The translations under genes and the position numbers were made by a program. The notes beneath the pieces are model-generated. The model was not told where the DNA came from and did not search any database. It saw nothing but the letters and a program-made list of their open reading frames with translations. From NCBI GenBank assembly GCA_950022295.1, contig OX465598.1, positions 63,658,001-63,722,000 of the forward strand: a DNA stretch of 64,000 bases, read 5' to 3'. This document shows positions 1-11,345 of this stretch, one piece after another; position 1 is the stretch's first letter, and each line of letters opens with the position of its first letter. The DNA is from Bromus sterilis (taxonomy: Eukaryota > Streptophyta > Magnoliopsida > Poales > Poaceae).

Positions 1-33
1 GTTGTGCACATGTGTATCACTACTATCGGGATC

Positions 34-109
34 CAAAGAAATAAACCATTAACTATTGGTGCGTGCTCATTCATATAAACAGAACAACCATTGTTCTCCG
101 ATTTAGATG
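34..109 (-). pseudogene. Gag-pre-integrase remnant of copy A
   Basis: In the correct frame the minus strand reads ENNGCSVYMNEHAPIVNGLFL-like, which resembles the gag-pre-integrase segment of BARE/Angela polyproteins (motif ..GCSFYMN..IVNGLY..). It is isolated between stops. The same scrap occurs at about 14266-14340 and 20764-20838. Confidence 0.5.
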
Positions 110-389
110 AATAATCGTATAAACATAATCCGGAGATAATGTCCGTACTCAAAGCTTGCACCAAAAATCAATTGCAAAGGTTTAAGACTAATCTCGATGG
201 TAGATGTAAAGGAAGTGTTACGACCGCGACAACTACGACTTCCCTGTCGTTGCCCACGCGCATCGTTACCTTGTCCCTTCATAATCTTCCAATGTTCCGT
301 AGGTCTTATTTTGAGTTACATATGTTCACAAAGGAACTTGTCTCAAAACCATGATCTACTCCAAACATTAGTCAGACACACATCTATAA

Positions 390-900
390 CATGTATATAA
401 AATATACTTTCTTAATGTTGCAAGCCTTCCTATCTTCCAAGTTTATGGGTAAATTCTGCTTCCAGTGAACAAGTTCTTCGCAATAAAAGCACTTGGAATT
501 ATGCTTAGATCCTCTCCTTGCAGAGTTTCTCTAAGCCTTAAACCTAGTGGTTTTCTTAATCGTCTTCCCTGGACGATTATGCTTACTTACGCCAATATTA
601 AGCCTTGTGAGTTCTCGAGATACCTCAATGATCTCCATCATTCGGGCTTGAGCAAAGAACATATTTTTGAGCTCTTTTATCATCTTAATAATCTCTATAC
701 TTAATAATGTTGTAAAAAACGTTGCGTGTCTTATAGACATTAATCTCATCTAGAGACGCAACAAGAGCGAGAACTTTCACCTAACGGCTTTTGAGGATAA
801 TCCTCAAGCTACGGTACCAATTGAAGTTTGCACCAATTGACTTTAGTCTCTCTCTCTCTAGGAAGACTCCTAAGTGGAAAGTCTGGGCGGATCTAGACAT
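390..900 (-). pseudogene. Decayed Copia gag of copy A
   Basis: The minus-strand ATG at 900-898 starts a protein beginning MSRSAQT-like, which parallels the gag start in the other copies. Several stops and frameshifts follow. Near 455-490 the reading gives a zinc-knuckle relic, KCFYCEELVHWKQN, in which the final cysteine of CX2CX4HX4C is lost. Intact Copia Gag forms the virus-like particle and packages RNA through this knuckle; this copy cannot encode a working protein. Confidence 0.7.
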
Positions 901-2117
901 CTACAACAATAATCGCAAAGACGCTTAGACTTTGTTCAAGATAAATTGAGTTCAATTTATTAATCTAGTGATTAAACCTAGAACTCCCACTCAAAACAAC
1001 ATCCCTCCGTTGTTCAAGTGACACACGATCCAAATTCACTTTTCCACGTCCGATTGACACGAGAGGTGGAATCGCTTCAATGGTAGACACAACATTGTCA
1101 ATCACCACTTTGTGTGACTCGTGTGTGACCTTTCGGTCCTTGTGCTTCGGTCCAAGTATATACTTGCTAGACCGTCAAGTCAACCTAAATATTCTCCGCC
1201 TGTACAAGACTATCTCCACATGTGTGAGAAATAATCTCATACCGTTGTATGTGAACGAATGGATCTATCACGCCCGATTAACACGTAGCACTTTGAAACG
1301 TCAAACTGTAGCAACGTTGCATATTTAGGGAAGCACGTAAGCTATGATATTTGATGAGGGATTATCTTATTATGCTACCGCCAAAAATTTAAGCACAACA
1401 ATATGCGCACACAACAATGGATTAACTCTTCACAGGCAGTTAAAACATATATGTATGCATGTGATATGGTATAGCCCTTCACGTCAAGATCTCCTTCGTG
1501 TCGTGCCGGTACGGCCTCCTTGCCGTAGGCGCCACAGTCATTGGCCCAGTACACAGTACTCCGGAACAAAACTAAAAACAAGATTAGTATATGCATGCAA
1601 TGCAAATTTCCTTGCTATACCACATCACGGATTCCCCTGCAAAACCAAGTTAGACGCTCTACTTAGTTGAGCAAGTTTTACGTGGCTTCTATGGGGTTGC
1701 GTCACAAGATCGTCCATCTACTTACGCAAAGCCACAACGTGGATCTTCAAGTTGCTTATTAACCATTGCGGGGTGTCCGATGTAATGAGACGACATCTAG
1801 TCTCAAAACACCACCATTAACTTGTTCACTAACCGTGAGCCCCGTGTAGCAACTCCGAAGAGATCTACAAGCTTCTTAGTTCAACTCCGTTACTATAGTA
1901 GACGAGTCTGACAATCGTAAATCACATACACGATGTAAAATCGTGTGTCTTGTGAAACCGGTCTCGCATATGCCTATGCGTAAAGTCGGTTCGATCCAGA
2001 TTCAATCCACTATACCGCAAAAACAAAAATCAAACGAAGAAGTAGCAAGCAAGAAGATCAACGCCCACGATGAACCATCGTGCTCTATATTCGCACAATA
2101 CATCTACGCATAGACGA

Positions 2118-2130
2118 GGCTCTGATACCA
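2118..2130 (-). promoter_or_regulatory. Primer binding site of copy A (initiator Met-tRNA type)
   Basis: The minus strand reads TGGTATCAGAGCC one base inside the LTR. This is the standard plant Copia primer site complementary to the 3' end of initiator methionine tRNA. Confidence 0.85.
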
Positions 2131-2131
2131 C

Positions 2132-3988
2132 TGTTGGGATTCGCAGCATGGAAAACAAAAAAATTCCTACGCAACAACGAATAAACCCTAGCCAAGATCC
2201 ATCTAGGTGATGTATGCAACGAAACATGAATATGCAAACATGCATAACTTGATTTACATACCGTTTCAAATCAGTAGCGGAAGCTCGAAGGAGGGTGTCG
2301 ACGAAGTCCGATCACGATCCGTTCAGTCTTAGCGATCCGCGAGATGATCAAGCGCCGCAAGTGCGACGCCTCCGAGAGTGTTACACACGTACGGCGTGAC
2401 GACGTTGGCGCTTCTCCGTTCCAGCGGATACACGGCGAAGTAGAGAGATCACTTCAACGTCCCGGCGGGGAGACAATGAACGTGGCGCAATTCCGGCTGG
2501 GCTTCGCCCGGACGGTCCTTCGGAGAATTTCCCGGAACTAGGGTTCTGGCGAGATTCCGGCGATCACCATCAAGATCTTGCAATCTAGACGTGAACCCGG
2601 AGGAGGAGGATGGACACCAAGCACCCGGGACACCGAGCACCAACGCGGGAGAGCGAGGGAGCAAGGCGGCGGCGGGCGGCGGCGTGTGGCCGGCGGCGGC
2701 AGCGCGGGGCAGGTCGGCGGTGGCGCGGGTGGGCGTGGGCGCGGGCGCGGGTGAGGCTGAGGCTGGTATGGTGTGTTTGATCTTGCCCCCGGGCACTCGT
2801 TTATATAGGCGGCCGCGCAGCCCTGGGCTTATCAGAATCCAAAAAGAACTCCGTATAACTCCCCAATTCAAACTCCAAGTTGCCCAATTGGAAAGCAAAA
2901 AGGACACACCGGAGGGAGGGAGTCCTGTCCCTCCCCAACTCGGCTAGGAGGGAGGAGGAGCCTCCCTCCCCACCGCCTCGGCCGGCCTGGTGCGGCCTGG
3001 CCTGGTGCGCCCCGCCCGGATGGGGTCGGCCCAGTTGGCTCGGGCCCACCCCCTTCTAGAACCTTCCGAAATTTTCCGGAATTACCCGAAACTTTCTAGA
3101 ACCTTCCAATATATGAACTTAGGGGTTTTTCCGCTATTCCGAATCCATCCATGATACTCCCGAAGTCAACCAGGACTCCGATCTTTCTCCGAACAATAAT
3201 TGCACCTATCCTTTCTCTCTTACCCAAAGCGTCGTACTGCCTTAAGTGTGTTACCCTACGGGTCCGGTAAACAATGTCATCTGTGACTATTCTCATAGTC
3301 ACGCATAGTAGGGAGACTCTGGAAACGTCTGTGCTACTCCGATTGTTTACTCGGATGATCAACCTGATCATCTCACGAACCACTATGACCGTCGATATAT
3401 AATTCCCACGTCCTGCGATATGTTACTTACCCGAGATATTGATCGTCAGTATTGTCGTACCTTAGTTCAATCTCGTTACCGGTAAGTTCTCTTTTCTCAT
3501 CATAACAATTCACTCTCTTGTGACCAGGTCACGTGCTTGAAAGCGATTGAGTGAACGTTACTGAGATGGGCCCAGAGAATATCTATCCGTCACTTGGATG
3601 GACAAGTCCCACTCTTGAACACATATAAGCCTACAAGGTACCTTCGGGGAACGCACAAGATAACTTTATAATCACCCATTTACGAGTGACGTTTGCAGCG
3701 AGCAACGCCCCCTTTCCGGTACCCGAGAGTTACATGATCTCATGGTCAAAGGAACTAAAAAGACGTCAACGAATAAAGCTACGCAATCAGAACTTATTTG
3801 ACACGATCAATTGCTTCGCTTTAGTATTTGGGTATGTCCGTCACAGTATTCCTCCAGAATATCTGCGAGCTCCACTAATGAGAGAACAAAGTCTCTATGG
3901 TTATGGAAACAATAACCATCACTCACTTAGTGAACTAGTATAGAGACGTACTAGGGACCATGATGTCTATATTACACACAATGTATTA
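2132..3988 (-). repeat. Truncated 5' LTR of Copia copy A
   Basis: On the plus strand it begins TGTTGGGATTCGCAGC next to the primer site. It lacks the outer terminus (expected to end ...CACCAATTCCAACA). A TATA motif lies at 2800-2807 (TATATAAA on the minus strand), followed on that strand by a GC-rich leader at about 2660-2760. Confidence 0.85.
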
Positions 3989-4480
3989 CCCGTCTGCTCG
4001 ATGATCGAAACGAGGTGAAACCAACGAGAATGGAACTGTCTTGATGAGAGGAACATCTTTCGTGTTGAAGGTGCAGCGATCCAAGATCACCTTGAAGGTC
4101 CAATTGAGTGGGGAAGATTGGGAATGAATTTGAGCGAAAATGGGGTTGAGTTTTTCTCTGGAGTGGAAAACCTGTGAGAGTTGTGAGGCTGGGGCTTATA
4201 TAGGAGAGGGTGCTAGTTTAATTGGATTGAATAGGGAGAGGAATTAGAGGGCAATTTAGTGCAATTTAGTAGGGCAATTTGGAGGGCCATTACTCACATA
4301 CTACCTATATGAAAGACGGACAAAATGAAGCTCTCTCCGTGCTCCCCTTCCCCAGGGTACTGTTCATATGAACAGTAATCTACAGTACCCTTGGGCCCAC
4401 CTAGACTCTTAAAAGCACCTATGGACCAGTCAACTTTTCTCCTTTATAGTATTGGTGGCAGCCCACTTGCATCCTGCTCC
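3989..4480 (-). repeat. Gypsy-like LTR fragment with a TATA motif (low certainty)
   Basis: Immediately beyond the broken copy A LTR, the minus strand has TATATAA at 4202-4197, followed by a C-rich leader, the layout of a plant LTR promoter. No TG/CA ends, primer site or coding remnant is visible. A short palindrome, TGTTCATATGAACA, lies at about 4362-4375. Confidence 0.3.
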
Positions 4481-6599
4481 ATTTCCTCCCCCGTACTCTC
4501 TCCAATCTCTTTTTCTCCTCCTCTTACTTCTTACTGCAGGGACTTCTTTTGGTTGCCAACTCCTCCATGCAGCTCCTAAAAAGCAACTCATTGCATTAGC
4601 TGAATTTCTTCACTGTCTATATAGCAAGAAATGTACAGAAAGTTGAAAACCTATACATGCCCAAGTAACAGTACTTCATATAATTCATACAAACCTTCAA
4701 AGTTAATCTCTATAATTAAATTACAGGAAATAGGTAGGCAAGAGAGCCAACAATATTTAGACACCTGCACTCACCATCAACCTAAATGGTGGTAACAGTT
4801 CAGCTCGGTCCAATCACTATTTTTCCGTAAACAACTGCAAAGTAATCGAGAGTATAGAAAAGTGTAACAGTGCAGAAACATATACTATCTAGCAGTTCTT
4901 TATTTACTTGCGACAGTGGTTCGCCAAATAATACTACCAGGAGCATATACCACAAATGATGGATGAACACCCAATAACATAAAAGATTGTGACAAATCCT
5001 TAGCCTCTCTAATTCATATTGTGTACGAAAAGAAGTTCAACTCATGTAGTTATCAATGGCAGCACAGGAAAAAGCAAGACCCTCATGCCCCATTCCACAA
5101 TCAAACAATAGCAGCCCGCGTGTGTGCTCACTCCTGCATAAAAATATATGATAACCTGAACAAATATGGTACATGACACTCTAAATCAAATTAGCATGAA
5201 ACAATATTTTGACATGTTCCTTTTTCCAATCCCATCAAAATTAAACAATGTTATGGAGCAATTCTGACAGAATGCAACACAGTTGCACAGAAATGCTCTA
5301 AATAGTAGATAAACTGCGAGAGACAAAAGGAGGATTACAAAAAGAACATGCGCATGCAGCTATGATTCTTCAGATCATGTTTATGCCTGCAAAAGAATTT
5401 AGCATACTATAACAGGACACTAAAACCAGGCAGGTGTTGAAGTACGAGGCATGGACCACTGAGCTAATCGCCATCAATCATCCATATCACCAAGAAAAAA
5501 TTAAATTGTCAGAACTATAATTCATATACTCCATCCATGAAAACAAAGAGGCAAAAGCAACCTTTGTTATATCAGCCACCCCATGGTTTAGAACCAAAAA
5601 CATACAAAGTTTTTCACCTCATGATTTACGAAATTATCGATACAATTTACAGCTATTCTACGATTGCTACAGTCATATACATTCATGTCATCCATCGAAT
5701 GTGCAAAATAATATAAGGACAAACAAATTCAGAAGTTCAAAGTCACCTACCCATAGGAAACTGAAGCGGGCTGACAATCTGGCTACTCCTCCACCAGGCC
5801 AGTGCTGCTCCTCCACAAAGAAGAGACACAAAAGGAATGAGTGAATGACCAGAAAGTAGAGCAACGATTTAGCCCTCATCCTAATATCTCTACCGAGATC
5901 ACAAAGAAGTGGTACAGAATTTGAAAATATCAACCTTACGACCTAAAACAGATACTTCTGTGTCTTGCCCGTCTAAGTCTTAGACAGGTCGGTGAAGATC
6001 ACCGTCCACGCCGCCATGTAACGTGTCAGCCTCTCCCAGCAGAATCTGCGAGAGAACATGCTCGCAAAGTTGCAGCAGCTATATTCTGATCCATGAGATA
6101 AACTTGAGCGATACTAACAAAAATAGGACAACCCTGCTCCACATACTACAGCTCGGTTCGCAAGCGGGAGAGCCAACATGGAGATAACTGCTAAAGAAAT
6201 TAGTACTTATTAGAGAGGCCATACTTATGTGAGGTTGTAATAGCGTGTCATGTGAGCATATGAAGTTTGATGCTTCTCTGAACCAATAAAAACGTTGTGT
6301 ATAAATGGAAAGGTTTCCTTGGTTTGAATCAGAAGTGCACACCTCAAAGAAAAGGAAGAAAAGAGAAGTGGCACGCCAAGAGAATGACAAGTATGGACAC
6401 CAGGGTGCAATTTATACATGCAAGACTAAATGATTCATCCTTCCCAGAATAGAAAAGCCAAGAATGCACATATCTTCTTAACAAGTCTAGCTTTCCACAT
6501 CTCTATGCATAGAAGAACGTTTATGTTGATTTAAAAATTGTAGAAGAGATTGAATTAACATAGTCAAATAAAGGTTGGTGAGCAGCAAAGCAGCGACGA
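4481..6599. other. Unassigned AT-rich stretch
   Basis: No ORF of convincing coding character, no paired terminal repeats and no recognisable TE motif was seen. It could be low-copy intergenic DNA, or introns of a transcript starting in the GC-rich island to its right; the sequence does not decide. Confidence 0.4.
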
Positions 6600-7465
6600 C
6601 CCCTCTGACTAATGATGCTGCTAAACAATCTTGAACACAACCATGTGGATGTGGGAAGGGACAATAGGATGGAAATGTACCTTTAAATTGTCCTCGCCAG
6701 CAAGGTACATACATCGAAGTGGACAAAGCCGATGCCCACTGCTTGCACTCACCCAATCTAAGAGGAAGGATGGCTGGCGCCACTTGGCCATCGTTTCTGT
6801 TCCATACGGTCTGCGCCATCACCGTCACCAGAGCAACCGGCAAAAGAGGATCGCCGGAGAGAGAGAGGGGGTCGTGAGATGCAGGCTGCAGCGGTGGCGT
6901 TTTCTTTTCGTATTTTCTTTTCTCTGAGAGAGATACAGAGGCACCGGACGACAGCGTGAGATGCAGGCTGACCGGCTCAAGGAGCTTGGCGGCGGCAGTG
7001 TCTTCAGCTGGTCGGTACAAAGAGCTCTGTGGCTCGCAGGCGGGCAGTGGAGGTCGACGGAGCCCTGCAGGCGCCTGCGTGGGCACGATGTGGGTCGACG
7101 TTGAGCCCCCATGGTGGCGGGGTCGTTGCCCTTGGAGGCGGCTGATGCCCTAGACGAGCAGCCAGCGACGGCAAGGCCCAGGCGGAAGCGGGCCAGCAAG
7201 CAAGCCAGCTAGGATGAGCGGCGGCAATGCGAGTGGATGCGCGGGTGTTCTGCAACGTCGTAGATGCAATCAGCCGGGAGGAGAAGCCGGAGGTGCGCAC
7301 AGCTGGCGGCGAGGCTGGGGGGCTATCGGCGAGGGCTGCTACCAGCGGCATGCCGTGCAAGAAAGGGTATCTCGGGAGGGAGCTGCGGTGCGGAGAGCGA
7401 GAGAGAGAAAGGGGATCTCAGGAGGGAGATGTCGAGACTGAGAGCGAGAGTCCGTATTTTTTTTC
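6600..7465 (-). other. GC-rich island, possible 5' exon of an unknown minus-strand transcript
   Basis: The composition changes sharply from AT-rich flanks to GC-rich sequence. Read on the minus strand it begins with a CT-rich tract (about 7380-7460), as in many grass 5' UTRs. An ATG at 7351-7349 follows and opens a 115-residue frame that stops at 7004. The peptide is Ala/Ser/Pro/Arg-rich and matches no family I recognise. Other frames on both strands are also open because of the base composition, so coding status is doubtful. No splice partner could be assigned. Confidence 0.25.
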
Positions 7466-7586
7466 TAGTTGACGAGGTGACGCACGCGGGAGGGAGCTGC
7501 GTTGGATTAGATGCAAAGGAACGACCACATGGTCCTCACCTCAAATTACCGGAAAGTGAGGTATGAATTTCCTTTCACCCTTTAAC

Positions 7587-7864
7587 GAGTGAAGTGCATC
7601 ATATCTCCTCAAACTATTTTAGGGGTGTCATGTAGGTCCTTGAACTATGAAAAGTGCCATCCAGATCCTCGAAGGTCCTTCTAAGTGCAATAACTATGTG
7701 CATACGTGACACTCTGAAATAGTTCGAGGACCTATATAACACTTCTAAAATAGTTAGAGGACCTGGATGACACACATATTGCACTTTGAGGACCTAAATG
7801 GCGAGTTTCATAGTTCGAGGACTTACGTGACACCTTTGAAATAGTTCAAGGACGCACTTCACTC
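7587..7864. mobile_element. Long-TIR (fold-back) MITE with 8-bp target duplication
   Basis: The outer ends are GAGTGAAGTGC (7587) and its complement GCACTTCACTC (ending 7864). Similarity between the arms continues inward for about 60 bp (for example GTCCTTGAACTATGAAA). CCTTTAAC flanks both sides (7579-7586 and 7865-7872). There is no coding capacity. An 8-bp duplication fits hAT and the long arms fit Mutator-like MITEs, so the superfamily is left open. Confidence 0.8.
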
Positions 7865-7872
7865 CCTTTAAC

Positions 7873-8530
7873 CCACATAAAACCTGAATGTGAACTATGA
7901 TTTTATCACCTACGCAAATTTGTGTCCCACCCATTTGAAAGCTTGATTGGTTACATCGGTAACAAACTATTTGAAAAATAAAGGCGTGTCAGATCCACAA
8001 AAAAATACATTTATGCGAGTCTTGACCTGATGGGTAGGAGTAGCTGGCTTGCTTGGTGTGTGCAAGTGCTTGCATGACCAAGTGTACACACGGCAATTCC
8101 CATCCAAACATAAATTATAATGTATAAAAAAGATTGTGTTCTTTATGTTGATTTGCAAATTCATTTCCTCGGGTGCACTATTTCGTACATACAATTTGCA
8201 CACCATAAAAACACAAACATATATATATGCTCCCTCCTTTAAAAAATAAATTGTCTATGTTTTCCTATCAAAGTTAAACTTTATAAAGTTTAATCAATAT
8301 TGTGAAAGCCATGGCAGAATATGTCTGCATATATATATATTTGATACTGAAGATGTTCCTAAATTCTCATCCCATGGGCGCGGCGTGCCGCCGCGCCTAT
8401 TTTTCCTAGTACAAATAAGGAGAGAGGGGAGAGGTCACCACGACCTCGGGGGTGCCTGGTGCGGCTCGTGCAGCGCACGGCCTCTGGCCGGCTGGCCGTT
8501 GGCCCATGAGCTGGCCGGCCTCTCTTTTTT
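7873..8530. other. Unassigned sequence with a Stowaway-like half element
   Basis: At about 8229-8312 the sequence CTCCCTCCTTTAAAAAATAA followed by AAAGTTAAACTTTATAAAG resembles one end of a Stowaway MITE, without a second terminus. An (AT)n run sits at about 8329-8340. A GC-rich 150-bp patch (8375-8525) holds only short open frames in several phases. Confidence 0.4.
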
Positions 8531-11222
8531 TTCCAGTTGTAGTATTTCAATTATAACTTCTGATTTATAACTCCGAACTCGTTGATTCAAATTTGCGCGA
8601 GTTTGTAAATTTAGGGGCAACATTTTAGGACATGAAATTAATGTATTTAGAAATATTTAATTTCCTTAATTATTATTTGGAGTATCATGGTATAACTGTA
8701 TGGATGTAATATTGGCCTGATTGTTGGGCAAGTTATTTGGAAGGTCTTGAATACTTTCTTATTTGAATTTGATTCAGTTTATTTCAATTCTTTACAGGAA
8801 TAACCCATAAATTATATTATGAAAATAGGAGAGGATAATTTTATGAAATCTTAAAATAGCTCACATAAGCTATGGTGCTTATTTTACCATGAGACCTTTG
8901 ATTTTAAATTTTGATCAAAACTTGTTGAGAAATAGTTTTGTAAAATGCAAATGAAATAGTTGAGATGTATAGAGGGTCTTTGGTTGAGAACATATCTCAA
9001 GATTAAAAATAGATTTTCAACTCAGAAGGTTTGTGAAAAAGATTTTGAAGGGAAACTTTGCAAAATACAATTTTGAAGAGGAGGAGGCATATGGATAATC
9101 TTGATACTTTGATCTTAGGGTTTTTGTTGTATGCTATTATGTTTTAAGTGTTGGGATTCGCGCCATAGAAAACAAAAAATTTCCCTACGCAACAACGAAT
9201 AAACCCTAGCCAAGATCTATCTATGTGATGCATGCAACGAAACATGAATATGCAAACATGCATAACTTGATTTACATACCGTTGCAAATCAGTAGCGGAA
9301 GCACGAAGGAGGGTGTCAACGAAGTTCGATCACGATCCGTTCAGACTTGGCGATCCGCAAGATGATCAAGCGCCGCAAGTGCAACGCCTCCGAGAGTGTT
9401 ACACACGTACAGCGTGACGACGTCGGCGCTTCTCCGTTCCAGCGGATACACGGCGAAGTAGAGAGATCCGTTCAACGTCCCGGCGGGTGGACGATGAACC
9501 TAGCGCAATTCCGGCAGGGCTTCGCCCGGACGGTCCTTCGAAGAAATCCCGGAACTAGGGTTCCGGCGAGATTCCGGCGATCACCGTCAAGATGACGTGA
9601 TCCCGGAGGAGAGGATGGAGACCTAGTCCCCGGGCTACCGAGTGCCAACGTAGGAGAGAGAAGGCACAAGGAGGCGACGGGGACGACGGCAACCGGCAGC
9701 GGCGTGGGCGCGGCGACGGGCGGCGGCCGGCGGCGGCCGGCGCACGGCGGCGGCGGGTCGGGCGGCGCCTATAGGTGGCCACGCAGCCCTGGGCCTAACG
9801 GAATCTAAAAAGGATTCCGTATCACGCCCGAACTCAAACTCCTAGTTCCCCAATTGGAAGCCAAAAAGAACACACCGGAGGGAGGGAGTCCTCTCCCTCC
9901 CCAACTCGGCTAGGAGGGAGGAGGCCTCCCTCCCACCGACCGGCCGGCCAGGCGCGGCCCGGCCCTGGTGCGGTTCGCCCGGTGGGGTCCGGCCCAGCTG
10001 GCCCGGCCCCACCCCTTCTAGAACTTTCCGGACTTTTCCCGGTTTTATCCGGAACTTTCCGAAACTTTCTAGAACCTTCCAATATGTGAACTTAGGGGTT
10101 TTCCGCTATTTCGAATCCATCCGTGATACTCCCGAAGTCAACCGGGACTCCGATCTTTCTCCGAACAATAATTGCACCTATCTTTTCTCTCATACCCAAA
10201 GCGTCGTACTGCCTTAAGTGTGTTACCCTACGGGTTCGGTAAACAATGTCATCTGTGACTATTCACATAGTCACGCGTAGTAGGGAGACTCTGGAAACAT
10301 CTGTGCTACCCCGACTGTTTACTCGAATGATCAACCTGATCATCTCACGAACCACAATGACCGTCGATATATAATTCCCATGTCCTGCGATATGTTACTT
10401 ACCCGAGATATTGATCGTCAGTATCGTCGTACCTTTGTTCAATCTCGTTACCGGTAAGTTCTCTTTTCTCATCGTAACAATTCACTCTCTTGTGACCCGG
10501 TCACGTGCTTGCAAGCGATTGAGTGAACGTTACTGAGATGGGCCCAGAGAATATCTATCCGTCACTTGGATGGACAAGTCCCACTCTTGAACACATATAA
10601 GCCTACAAGGTACCTTCGGAGAACGCACAAGATAACTTTCTAATTACCCATTTACGAGTATTGTTTGCAGCGAGCAACGCCCCCTTTCCGGTACCCGAGA
10701 GTTACATGATCTCATGGTCGAAGGAACTAAAAAGGCGTCAACGGATAAAGCTACGCAATCAGAACTTATGTGACACGATCAATTGCTTCGCTTTAGTATT
10801 TGGGTATGTCCGTCACATTATTCCCTCCAGAATAATATGAGCTCCACTAATGAGAGAACACAGTCTCTATGGTTATGGAAACAATAACCATCACTCACTT
10901 AGTGAACTAGTATAGAGACATACTAGGGACCATGGTGTCTATATTTCACACAATGTATTATGTTTCCTTTAATACAGTCAAGCATGATTTATATAGACGA
11001 TTATCAAGAACATGAATTGGCCCATATAATAAAATAGACCTTTATTATTGTCTCTAGGGCACCAATTCCAACTTTAAGGTGAACCTTTATTTGGGTAAAT
11101 TCTTAGTATTAGGTAAAAAGTTTTAATTTCTTGTGATTTTTCAATCAAGACAAACAATTATGAGCTGTTGAATTTATTTATTTTTTGATTTTCCAAAAAT
11201 TGGAAAAGTCAGGGATGTTACA
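8531..11222 (-). mobile_element. Decayed Gypsy-type LTR interrupted by solo LTR B
   Basis: The AT-rich segments 8531-9148 and 11079-11222 join cleanly once the solo LTR is removed. The right edge ends ...GGGATGTTACA at 11222, the same terminus form as the Gypsy LTR ending at 59368, so the minus strand would start TGTAACATCCC. The left boundary is not resolved and no coding part is present. Confidence 0.5.
9149..11073 (-). mobile_element. Solo Copia LTR, copy B
   Basis: This is a full-length LTR of the window's dominant Copia family without internal sequence. It starts TGTTGGG and ends ...CCAACT, where the final CA has become CT. It is bounded by the 5-bp duplication TTAAG (9144-9148 and 11074-11078). 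Solo LTRs with intact duplications arise by recombination between the two LTRs of one element. Relative to its siblings, a segment around 9757-9765 is deleted, which removes the TATA motif and the expected transcription start. Confidence 0.9.
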
Positions 11223-11345
11223 CACGTTGTGAAACCCCAAGAGGAAGGTGGTGATGTAGACAACAACAAGTATTCCCCTCAATTATGGAACCAAGGTTTA
11301 ATCGACCAGTAGGAGGAAAAGATGGCACCAAGGTTGAGATGGAGA
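11074..11345. other. Spacer between two head-to-head LTRs
   Basis: This 272-bp stretch holds the remaining Gypsy LTR edge (to 11222) and about 120 bp of older TE sequence (11223-11345), into which array C inserted at GGAGA. It separates minus-oriented LTR B from plus-oriented LTR C1. Confidence 0.6.

Larger units (their letters stand above)
1..3988 (-). mobile_element. Copia LTR retrotransposon copy A, truncated at both sides
   Basis: Read on the minus strand, this is a 5' LTR (2132-3988), a Met-tRNA primer site (2118-2130) and the first 2.1 kb of internal sequence, which runs off the left window edge. The sequence closely matches the plus-strand array at 11346-24963 and the element at 42966-50933. 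The LTR breaks off at 3988, about 110 bp short of its expected outer end, where unrelated sequence begins, so no target duplication can be read on that side. Inside are a decayed gag and a gag-pre-integrase scrap but no usable ORF. The Angela/BARE-like assignment rests on LTR-end similarity and is family knowledge rather than a search result. Confidence 0.85.

Noticed and set aside
2118..2130. Met-tRNA-like sequence as a tRNA gene
   Set aside because: Only the 13-base primer-site complement is present beside an LTR; no cloverleaf sequence follows. The same applies at 18740 and 48969.
5960..6060. Minus-strand resemblance to a ubiquitin coding junction
   Set aside because: Only a short run looked similar, in a broken frame with stops; not enough to call a processed pseudogene.
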